Made by a program: the position numbers and the translations under genes. The notes under the pieces are model-generated. The model was not told where the DNA came from. It was given only the letters and a program-made list of their open reading frames with translations, and did not search any database. Below are positions 57,782 through 64,000 of a DNA stretch of 64,000 bases, one piece after another; position 1 is the first letter of the stretch; every line of letters starts with the position of its first letter. The DNA lies in the NCBI RefSeq assembly GCF_918697865.1, contig NZ_CAKKMV010000004.1:124001-188000 (forward strand), given 5' to 3'. This DNA comes from Massilia sp. Bi118 (lineage in GTDB: Bacteria > Pseudomonadota > Gammaproteobacteria > Burkholderiales > Burkholderiaceae_D).

Positions 57782-57811
57782 TTGACACAAAGCATTCCCC
57801 CCTTGTCTAAT
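57782..57811 (+). promoter_or_regulatory. sigma-70 promoter of hupB
   Basis: TTGACA (57782-57787, perfect), 18 bases, TCTAAT (57806-57811, one mismatch), 44 bases before the hupB start. Confidence 0.75.
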
Positions 57812-57855
57812 ACGCGCTTGCGGTTTTTTGCCGAATGTCTAACGAGGGAAAAGAA

Positions 57856-58128
57856 GTGAACAAAACTGAACTGATCGAAGAAATCGCGAAATCCGCGGAC
57901 CTGACCAAAGCCTCTGCTGCGCGCGCCCTCGACGCGATGATCGACGCGGTGACCACCACCCTGAAGAACAAGGACAGCGTGACCCTGGTCGGCTTCGGCA
58001 CCTTCACCGTCGGCGAACGCGCTGCCCGCACCGGCCGCGACCCGCGCACCAAGGAAGCCATCAAGATCAAGGCTGCCAATGTCCCGAAATTTAAGGCTGG
58101 TAAAGCCCTGAAAGATGCAGTAAACTAA
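57856..58128 (+). CDS. hupB: DNA-binding protein HU (beta)
   Basis: 90 residues, exactly HU size, starting with GTG at 57856: [20 protein letters not shown]. The DNA-binding arm carries [25 protein letters not shown] site precedes the GTG. An in-frame ATG seven codons upstream would add residues that HU proteins lack and is rejected. HU compacts and bends DNA as a dimer. It commonly lies between lon and ppiD, as here. Confidence 0.97.
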   Translation: MNKTELIEEIAKSADLTKASAARALDAMIDAVTTTLKNKDSVTLVGFGTFTVGERAARTGRDPRTKEAIKIKAANVPKFKAGKALKDAVN

Positions 58129-58175
58129 TGCCTTCGCTGCGCTGACCCGCAGCGGATAGTGTCGCCTTATTGCGT

Positions 58176-58252
58176 GGAGCGGTAGTTCAGTTGGTTAGAA
58201 TACCGGCCTGTCACGCCGGGGGTCGCGGGTTCGAGCCCCGTCCGCTCCGCCA
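58176..58252 (+). tRNA. tRNA-Asp (anticodon GTC), copy 1
   Basis: 77 bases with encoded CCA; acceptor GGAGCGG / CCGCTCC, anticodon loop CTGTCAC (GTC), T loop TTCGAGC. Downstream of hupB after a small 7-bp hairpin (58135-58154). Confidence 0.97.
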
Positions 58253-58286
58253 CCGATAAGCGCAAGGCACAAGCAGTACAGAATCT

Positions 58287-58363
58287 GGAGCGGTAGTTCA
58301 GTTGGTTAGAATACCGGCCTGTCACGCCGGGGGTCGCGGGTTCGAGCCCCGTCCGCTCCGCCA
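58287..58363 (+). tRNA. tRNA-Asp (anticodon GTC), copy 2
   Basis: Identical in sequence to copy 1 and 34 bases downstream; probably co-transcribed and then processed. Confidence 0.97.
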
Positions 58364-58375
58364 GAATCAGGTGTG

Positions 58376-58408
58376 AAAAAAAGGCGAACCGAGGTTCGCC
58401 TTTTTTTT
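58376..58408 (+). terminator. rho-independent terminator after the tRNA-Asp pair
   Basis: AAGGCGAAC / GTTCGCCTT stem with a 4-base loop, preceded by A7 and followed by T8; the A-T run makes it bidirectional. Confidence 0.9.
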
Positions 58409-58449
58409 CGGCTTTTTGTAATCGCATTTTCAACCTTGATTGGCTGACC

Positions 58450-60369
58450 ATGTTTGAATTTATCCGTACTCACCAGCGGCTGATGCAGTTCCTGCTGCTC
58501 CTGCTGATCCTGCCGTCTTTCGTGCTCGTCGGCGTCAGCCAGTATGAAAGCCGCGGCAGCAACGATGGCGTCGCCACCGTCGACGGCCGCACGATCACGC
58601 AGCAGGAATGGGAATCGGCGCAGCGCCGCCAGATCGAGCAGGCGCGCGCCATGATGGGCGCACAGTTCGACCAGAAGCTGTTCGACTCGCCGGAAGCGAA
58701 GCAGGAAGTCCTCGACGGCCTGGTGGCCGAGCGTGCGATCAGCGCCGAAGTGGCGCGCAACCACCTGACCGTCGGTAACGACACGCTGTACAAGGCGATC
58801 CAGGAACAGACCGGCATGAAGAAGCCCGACGGCAGCTTCGACCTCGACGCCTACAAGGCCTTCCTCAAGGCCCAGGGCATGAGCGCCGAAAGCTTCCAGG
58901 CACGCATCGGCTACCAGATGGCCGTGCAACAGCTGGCCGCCTCCGTGCAGAACACCGCCTTCGCGCCGCGCTCGGTGGCGGGCCGCCTGTCCGACCTGAA
59001 CGACCAGCAGCGCGAAGTGCAGGAAATGCTGTTCCCGGCTTCGAACTACGCCGCCCAGGTCAAGGTCACCGACGAGATGGTCAAGGCCTACTACGACAAG
59101 AACGCCGCCCTGTTCCAGGTGCCGGAAACCATCAAGGCCGAGTACGTGGTCCTGAATCCCGAAGCCATCGAGAAGATGGTGACGGTAAGCGACGCCGAAA
59201 TCGCCGACGCCTACAACAAGAACAAGGCGCGCTTCTCCACCCCGGAAAAGCGCAGCGCCAGCCACATCCTGATCACCGTCGCCAAGGACGCCAAGCCGGC
59301 CGACGACGCCGCCGCCAAGGCCAAGGCGCAAGCCATTCTGCTTGAGGTGCAGAAGGCGCCGAACGACTTCGCCAGGATCGCCAAGGCGCAGTCGCAGGAT
59401 CCGGGTTCCGCCGAACTGGGCGGCGACCTCGGCGTGGTCGAGAAGGGCCTGTTCGACAAGCCGGTCGAAGACGCGATCTTCTCGCTCAAGGAAGGCGAGA
59501 TCAGCGGCCTGGTGCGTTCGAGCTTCGGCTACCACATCGTCAAGGTGACCAAGGTGGTCCCGGCGACCCAAAAGCCGCTGGAAGAAGCCAGGCCGGAAAT
59601 CGCGGCCGAGCTGAAGAAGACGAAGATGGCCAGCAAGTATTCGGAACTGGCCGAGACCTTCACCAACACCGTGTACGAGCAGTCGGACAGCCTGAAGCCG
59701 GTGGCCGACAAGATGGGCCTGACGATCGAAACCGTCGAGGGCCTGACCCGTACGCCGAACCCGGCGCTGGGCAAGCCGCTGCTCAACAACGACAAGTTCC
59801 TGAAAGCGATCTTCTCGCAGGACGCCATCGCCAACAAGCGCAACACCGAGGCGGTGGAAGTGGCGCCGAGCACCCTGGTGTCGGGCCGCGTGGTCGAGTT
59901 CAAGCCGGCCACCAAGCGTCCGCTGGCTGAAGTCGAGGCCGTGATCCGCCAGCGCGTGACCCAGGAAGAAGAGATGCGCCTTGCACGCCAGGCCGGCGAA
60001 GCGAAGATCGCCGCGGCCAAGGCCTCGGGCGACGCCACCGGCTTCGGCGATGTGAAGAACGTGTCGCGCACCATGCAGCAGCCGACCATCAACCCGGCCG
60101 CCGCGATGGCCGTCCTGAAGGCCGACGTCAGCAAGCTGCCGGCCTACGTCGGCGTCGAACTGCCGGGCCAGGGCTATGGCGTGTACCGCATCGGCAAGGT
60201 GACCCAGCCGGCCCAGCCCGACCAGGCGCGTCGCAAGCAGGAAGCCGAGGCCATCGCCCGCGCCATGGGCAACGCCGAGCTGTATGGCTACGTCGAGGCG
60301 CTGAAGAAGAAAGCCAAGGCCAAGCTGAACGTCAAGGCTGCGGACCTGGGCGCGAAAGCCGCCGAGTAA
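58450..60369 (+). CDS. ppiD: periplasmic folding chaperone/PPIase PpiD-like
   Basis: 639 residues. A single N-terminal membrane helix (about 14-32: LMQFLLLLLILPSFVLVGV) anchors a periplasmic protein with a SurA_N-like chaperone region (about 40-200) and one parvulin domain (about 262-362: KRSASHILITVAKDAK, GGDLGVVEKGLFDKPVEDAIF, SSFGYHIVKV). It helps fold outer-membrane and secreted proteins at the Sec exit. Position after hupB is usual. A terminator follows. Confidence 0.93.
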   Translation: MFEFIRTHQRLMQFLLLLLILPSFVLVGVSQYESRGSNDGVATVDGRTITQQEWESAQRRQIEQARAMMGAQFDQKLFDSPEAKQEVLDGLVAERAISAEVARNHLTVGNDTLYKAIQEQTGMKKPDGSFDLDAYKAFLKAQGMSAESFQARIGYQMAVQQLAASVQNTAFAPRSVAGRLSDLNDQQREVQEMLFPASNYAAQVKVTDEMVKAYYDKNAALFQVPETIKAEYVVLNPEAIEKMVTVSDAEIADAYNKNKARFSTPEKRSASHILITVAKDAKPADDAAAKAKAQAILLEVQKAPNDFARIAKAQSQDPGSAELGGDLGVVEKGLFDKPVEDAIFSLKEGEISGLVRSSFGYHIVKVTKVVPATQKPLEEARPEIAAELKKTKMASKYSELAETFTNTVYEQSDSLKPVADKMGLTIETVEGLTRTPNPALGKPLLNNDKFLKAIFSQDAIANKRNTEAVEVAPSTLVSGRVVEFKPATKRPLAEVEAVIRQRVTQEEEMRLARQAGEAKIAAAKASGDATGFGDVKNVSRTMQQPTINPAAAMAVLKADVSKLPAYVGVELPGQGYGVYRIGKVTQPAQPDQARRKQEAEAIARAMGNAELYGYVEALKKKAKAKLNVKAADLGAKAAE

Positions 60370-60388
60370 TCCGGCGAGCCCGAACAGG

Positions 60389-60421
60389 AAGCCCGGTTTG
60401 CGCAAGCAGCCGGGCTTTTTT
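60389..60421 (+). terminator. rho-independent terminator of ppiD
   Basis: Stem AAGCCCGG / CCGGGCTT with a 13-base loop, then a T-run, 20 bases after the ppiD stop. Confidence 0.87.
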
Positions 60422-60444
60422 ACTTTCCGAGACTGGAGAAGCGC

Positions 60445-60757
60445 ATGGCTTCCATCTGGACCGACTCACTGGACGGGATCGACTGGCAGGAACTGTCCGA
60501 TATGATCCGCGCCGCTAGGGCATAAGGAACCGGCGCTGCTGCGCACAGCCTTTACTAACAGCCTGTACCGCTGCTTCGTCTACGATGAAGGCAAGCTGCT
60601 GGAGCTGGCGCGCGGGCACAGGAAGATCATCCTGTATGCGGTGCCCGGCAAGGAAGACTTTTACAAGCGCTTCGGCTTTCGGCGCATGACGACGGCCATG
60701 GCCATCTTCGACGATCCGCAAGCCGCAGCCGCGCGCGGCTACATCGCGGACGACTGA
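60445..60757 (+). pseudogene. decayed GNAT-family N-acetyltransferase
   Basis: A good GGAGAA site precedes ATG at 60445, and 26 residues (MASIWTDSLDGIDWQELSDM, IRAARA) read as the start of a small GNAT enzyme before a TAA at 60523. In the +1 frame the protein resumes (KEPALLRTAFTNSLYRCFVYD, EGKL), jumps straight to LELARGHRKIILYAVPGKED, then FYKRFGFRRMTTAMAIFDD and a normal end at 60757. The segment missing between EGKL and LELARG is where GNATs carry the acetyl-CoA motif A (about 35-40 residues). So there is one frameshift near the start and one in-frame internal deletion; it should be inactive. Confidence 0.8.
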
Positions 60758-61800
60758 AGGTCTCTCGCAGTGGCGAGGAAGTCTTCCTGGCCGATGTCGG
60801 CCAGCTCCACCACCCGGGCGTTTGGATACTGCACGAAATTGCGGTCGATCGAACGCAGGTAAGCCGGGTCGTAGTGCTCGACCAGCAGCTGGTCGACCAG
60901 CGCCGGCATCTGCCCGCCGTTGGCCATCGCGTGCCAGGCGTCGATCCTGGCGCGGCCGTGCAGCTGCACCAGGTGATCGAGCTGGGTGTTCAGGGCCGAG
61001 GGATCGGCGCAGAAGTGCTGGTAATCCTCCATCAGCAGGCGCACGCGGTTCGGCCGCGACAGGGTCAGGGCGATGCAGGGCGAGGCGCGCATGCGCTCCA
61101 TCACCACTTCCGGCACGCGCAGGTTGCCGACCTTCTTGCTTTCGGATTCCACGAACACCGGCCTGGCGGGATCAAAGCGCCGCAGCCGGTCCCAGATGCG
61201 GGTCTCGAACATTTTCTGGCTCGGCTGCGGTTCGCCGGGCAGGTGGCCCAGCACGGAGCCGCGGTGGGCCGCAAGGCGCTCGAGGTCCAGTACCTGGGCG
61301 CCGATGCTGTCGAGGGTCTCCAGCAGCCGGCTCTTGCCGCTGCCGGTGGTGCCGCAGATGACGCGGAAGTCCAGCGCGGGCGGATTCTCCAGCGCCGTGT
61401 TGACGTAGCCGCGGAAGGCCTTGTAGCCGCCGTCCAGCTGCACCACCGGCCAGCCGACCTTGGCCAGGATGTGCGCCATCGAGCCGCTGCGGTTGCCGCC
61501 GCGCCAGCAATAGACCAGCGGTTTCCAGTCGCGCGGCTTGTCGGCGAACAGGGTCTCGATATAGCGCGCGATATTCTTCGACACCAGCGGCGCGCCGATC
61601 CGCTTCGCTTCGAAGGAGCCGACCTGCTTGTAGGTGGTGCCGACCAGGATGCGCTCCTCGTCGTTCAGCACCGGGCAGTTGATGGCGCCGGGGATGTGGT
61701 CGAGCGCGAACTCTGATTCGCTGCGCGCGTCGATGATGGTGTCGAAGGCGTCGAGTTGCGGGAGGACGTCGTTGAAGCTCAGGACAGCAGGGTATTTCAT
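60739..61800 (-). CDS. mnmH: tRNA 2-selenouridine synthase
   Basis: 353 residues. A rhodanese domain with the active Cys98 in VYCWRGGNRSGS, then a P-loop domain with GTTGSGKS (150-157). It replaces sulfur by selenium at the wobble 2-thiouridine of Lys, Glu and Gln tRNAs, via a geranylated intermediate. It needs selenophosphate (SelD), not encoded here. Its last 19 bases overlap the 3' end of the GNAT pseudogene on the other strand. It follows tesA by 3 bases, so the two are an operon. Also called selU/ybbB. Confidence 0.94.
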   Translation of the reverse strand: MKYPAVLSFNDVLPQLDAFDTIIDARSESEFALDHIPGAINCPVLNDEERILVGTTYKQVGSFEAKRIGAPLVSKNIARYIETLFADKPRDWKPLVYCWRGGNRSGSMAHILAKVGWPVVQLDGGYKAFRGYVNTALENPPALDFRVICGTTGSGKSRLLETLDSIGAQVLDLERLAAHRGSVLGHLPGEPQPSQKMFETRIWDRLRRFDPARPVFVESESKKVGNLRVPEVVMERMRASPCIALTLSRPNRVRLLMEDYQHFCADPSALNTQLDHLVQLHGRARIDAWHAMANGGQMPALVDQLLVEHYDPAYLRSIDRNFVQYPNARVVELADIGQEDFLATARDLQSSAM

Positions 61801-61803
61801 GCT

Positions 61804-62442
61804 TTAGTTTTTGATGAGCGGCGCCAGTTGCGGCCAGATGTTATTGAGGATGACGGGGTGGGCGGTCGCCAGCGGGTGCATGCGGTCGGCCTGGAAGTTG
61901 GTCGGCACCAGTTCCACGCCCTGCAGCATGTAGGGCACCAGCGGCACCTTCAGGTCGCTGGACAGCTCCTTGTACATGCCGGTGAAGCGTTCGGTATAGG
62001 CGCGGCCGTAGTTGGGCGGCATGTGGATGCCGACCAGCAGGACCTTGGCCTTGTTCTTCTGCGCCAGGGCGATCATGGCGCGCAGATTGTCTTCGGCCGA
62101 CGGGATCGGCAGGCCGCGCAGGCCGTCGTTGGCGCCCAGTTCCAGCACCACCACGTTCGGCTTGTGCTGGGCCAGCAGGGCCGGCAGGCGCGAGCGGCCG
62201 CCGCTGGTGGTATCCCCGCTGATGCTGGCGTTGACGATGCGGGCGTCCAGCTTTTCCGCCTTCAGCTTCTGTTCGAGCAGGGCCACCCAGCCGCTGCCGC
62301 GCGCCAGGCCGTACTCGGCGGACAGGCTGTCGCCCACCACCAGCACCGTTTTTGGTGCAGAATAGGCGCTCCCCGACGCGGCCAGCGCGAAGGCCGCGAC
62401 GGCGCCGACAGTCCACTTTCTGATATTGAGATGAGCAAGCAT
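61804..62442 (-). CDS. tesA: periplasmic SGNH esterase/thioesterase I
   Basis: 212 residues. A signal peptide (IRKWTVGAVAAFALAASGSAYS, cut near 29) and an SGNH-hydrolase domain with the block I nucleophile in VVGDSLSAEYG, Gly and Asn blocks in GDTTSGGRSR and LGANDGLRG, and the catalytic Asp/His in DRMHPLATAH. It hydrolyses acyl-CoA and aryl esters and acts in the periplasm. The ATG at 62442 overlaps by two bases the ATG of the divergent ABC gene. First gene of tesA-mnmH. Confidence 0.92.
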   Translation of the reverse strand: MLAHLNIRKWTVGAVAAFALAASGSAYSAPKTVLVVGDSLSAEYGLARGSGWVALLEQKLKAEKLDARIVNASISGDTTSGGRSRLPALLAQHKPNVVVLELGANDGLRGLPIPSAEDNLRAMIALAQKNKAKVLLVGIHMPPNYGRAYTERFTGMYKELSSDLKVPLVPYMLQGVELVPTNFQADRMHPLATAHPVILNNIWPQLAPLIKN

Positions 62443-63166
62443 GCGTGATATTCCCGAGGCTTCCAAACGTGATGCTTCATTAGCTAATGCAACAGGCAGG
62501 CATCCGGCGATCGAAGTGGCCGGCCTGTCCAAGCGGGTGGCGGACGCCAGCGGCGAACTCACCATCCTGCACAGTGTCGATTTTACCGTGCAACCGGCCG
62601 AGACGCTCGCCCTCGTCGGCGCCTCCGGCTCCGGCAAGTCCACGCTGCTCGGCCTGCTGGCCGGCCTGGACACGCCCTCCAGCGGCACCGTCAAGCTCGA
62701 CGGCACCGACATCTTCGCCCTCGACGAAGACGGCCGCGCCGCTTTCCGCAAGGCCAAGCTGGGCTTCGTGTTCCAGTCGTTCCAGTTATTACCGCACTTG
62801 AATGCCCTGGAAAACGTGATGCTGCCGCTGGAACTGCGCGGCGACGACGAGGCGCGCGACAAGGCCGCGGCGATGCTGGGCCGGGTCGGGCTCGAAAGCC
62901 GCTTGCGCCACTATCCAAAATACCTGTCCGGCGGCGAGCAGCAGCGCGTGGCGCTGGCGCGAGCTTTCGTCACCGAGCCGCCGCTGCTGTTCGCCGACGA
63001 ACCGACCGGCAGCCTGGATGCCGCGACCGGCGAGGCGGTGATCCAGCTGATGTTCGAGCTGAACCGCGAGCGCGGGTCTACCCTGGTGCTGGTGACGCAC
63101 GATCCGGCGATGGCGGCGCGTTGCGGCCGGACGCTTACCATTGCCGCGGGGCGTTTGCTCACCTAA
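62441..63166 (+). CDS. ybbA: ABC transporter ATP-binding protein, YbbA/LolD-like
   Basis: 241 residues. Walker A GASGSGKST (near 62), Q-loop VFQSFQLLPHLN, signature LSGGEQQRVALARAF, Walker B LLFADEPTG and H-loop VTHD are all present. In E. coli YbbA pairs with the permease YbbP and is divergent from tesA, the same layout as here; no permease gene follows here because a convergent nnrD begins at once. The start at 62441 is the only ATG that leaves a normal N-terminus. Confidence 0.88.
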   Translation: MRDIPEASKRDASLANATGRHPAIEVAGLSKRVADASGELTILHSVDFTVQPAETLALVGASGSGKSTLLGLLAGLDTPSSGTVKLDGTDIFALDEDGRAAFRKAKLGFVFQSFQLLPHLNALENVMLPLELRGDDEARDKAAAMLGRVGLESRLRHYPKYLSGGEQQRVALARAFVTEPPLLFADEPTGSLDAATGEAVIQLMFELNRERGSTLVLVTHDPAMAARCGRTLTIAAGRLLT

Positions 63167-64000
63167 CCAGGGCATTGAACACCGCCCGTATCGCCTTCGG
63201 CAACTCCCCGGCCGTCAAGCCGATCGGCCCGCTCCCATCCTCGACCAGCCAGTCTGCTGCGGCCCCGTGCATCCAGACGGCCCCCAGCGCCGCCTCCCAC
63301 GCCGGCCAGCCCTGAGCCAGCAGCGCCCCGCAAAAGCCCGCCAGCACGTCGCCGCTGCCGCCGGTCGCCAGTCCCGGATTGCCGCTGGTGTTCACCACGA
63401 CGAAGCCGTCCGGCCGCGCGATCACGCTGCCGGCGCCCTTCAGCACCACCACGCAGTTGAAGCGCATCGCCAGTTCGCGGGCATTCTCCAGACGGTCGGC
63501 CTGCACGATGGGCGCGGTCACGCCCAGCAGGCGCGCGGCCTCCAGAGGGTGCGGCGTCAGCACCGACTGCCCGCCGTGCGCCGCCAGGGCTTCGTGCAGC
63601 GCCGGGCGCGCGGCCGTCAGGTTGAGCGCATCGGCATCGACCACCAGCGGCCCGCGCGCTTCCAGCACCTTGCCGAACAGGTGGATGGCGGCATCCGCCT
63701 TGCCCATGCCCGGGCCGGCTACCACGCAGCGGCCAGCGAACTCCATGCCGGCGGCCTCGCGGAACATGATCTCCGGCTGCAGCGGGTCGAGGGCCATGCC
63801 GGCATCGAGCATCGCGGCGAACACCCGGCCCGCGCCGCCGTGCAGGGCCGCGCGCGCGGCCAGCACCGCCGCTCCCGCCATGCCGCGGGCGCCGCCCAGC
63901 ACCACCAGGTCGCCGAAGCTGCCCTTGTGCGAATTGCGCCGCCGCGGTGCCAGCCGTTCCGCGAACAGCGCGGGCCCGTTGAGCGCGGCCTGGGCGGCCT
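63159..64000 (-). CDS. nnrD: ADP-dependent NAD(P)H-hydrate dehydratase domain (NnrD), runs off right edge
   Basis: About 280 C-terminal residues are in the window; the frame stays open through base 64000. The kept part is the ribokinase-like dehydratase that turns damaged NAD(P)H hydrate back to NAD(P)H: KGSFGDLVVLGGARGMAGAAVLA, VVAGPGMG, VVDADALNL, LTPHPLEAARLLG, VVLKGAGS and NTSGNPGLATGGSGDVLAG. The sequence before KGSFGD (RLAPRRRNSH) is the usual linker of bifunctional NnrE-NnrD proteins, so an epimerase half probably lies beyond the edge. It is convergent with ybbA, with an 8-base overlap. Confidence 0.92.
   Translation of the reverse strand, partial: AAQAALNGPALFAERLAPRRRNSHKGSFGDLVVLGGARGMAGAAVLAARAALHGGAGRVFAAMLDAGMALDPLQPEIMFREAAGMEFAGRCVVAGPGMGKADAAIHLFGKVLEARGPLVVDADALNLTAARPALHEALAAHGGQSVLTPHPLEAARLLGVTAPIVQADRLENARELAMRFNCVVVLKGAGSVIARPDGFVVVNTSGNPGLATGGSGDVLAGFCGALLAQGWPAWEAALGAVWMHGAAADWLVEDGSGPIGLTAGELPKAIRAVFNALVR

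Noticed and set aside
58176..58363. Tandem tRNA-Asp repeat as an integration (att) site
   Set aside because: The repeats are two complete identical tRNA genes with a terminator after them and no integrase or mobile genes nearby.

Overview
The window looks like chromosome of a high-GC betaproteobacterium, most likely Oxalobacteraceae (Massilia-like). This is inferred from gene content and order: tRNA-Leu, tig, clpP, clpX, lon, hupB, tRNA-Asp, ppiD; a thrC-moeA-moaD block; an SDR-type threonine dehydrogenase; two cyanophycin synthetases; and hopanoid/squalene genes. No phage, IS element, CRISPR array, rRNA or replication origin was seen. Both ends cut through genes: an amino-acid permease on the left and an NAD(P)H-hydrate dehydratase on the right.

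Layout. 1-5.2 kb: permeases, a FAD/Rieske oxidoreductase, a LysE exporter and a phosphoesterase. 5.4-14.2 kb: a cyanophycin (Asp-Arg storage polymer) locus. It has a haem-oxygenase-like diiron protein and one cphA copy on the plus strand, facing a translationally coupled iaaA-cphB-cphA operon on the minus strand. Together these make the polymer, depolymerise it and split the beta-Asp-Arg dipeptide. 14.3-23.1 kb: DUF2244 protein, YegD-like Hsp70 with a DEDDh exonuclease, Sel1-repeat protein, secreted prolyl oligopeptidase, and a PAS-GGDEF-EAL protein. 23.2-27.7 kb: threonine/serine catabolism (kbl, tdh, sdaA) next to a divergent XRE-cupin regulator with palindromic sites between them. 27.8-30.9 kb: thrC-moeA-moaD.

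31-37.2 kb: an orphan TRAP binding protein, then an M28 peptidase, a TonB-dependent receptor and a divergent Lrp-type regulator, which together suggest peptide use. 37.2-40.1 kb: a three-gene operon (membrane protein, small HTH regulator, secreted alpha/beta hydrolase) with tightly overlapping genes. It is divergent from a flavoprotein, and three copies of one 18-bp palindrome lie between them. 40.1-46.9 kb: hpnC, a 570-residue unknown, hpnD and hpnE (squalene from farnesyl-PP), followed by a small membrane ORF, a HAAS/DUF1700 protein and a head-GIN protein. 47-51.2 kb: RND efflux adaptor and pump. 51.4-60.4 kb: the protein quality-control block. 60.4-64 kb: a decayed GNAT acetyltransferase, tRNA 2-selenouridine synthase, and the divergent tesA/ybbA pair with overlapping start codons.

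A short inverted-repeat family with a GTCATTCCCGC...GCGGGAAT core occurs in four intergenic gaps. The most notable signals are the three-operator switch at 38.7-38.8 kb, the complementary loss of N-domain residues in the two cyanophycin synthetases, a possible small RNA between clpX and lon, and the palindromes upstream of kbl.
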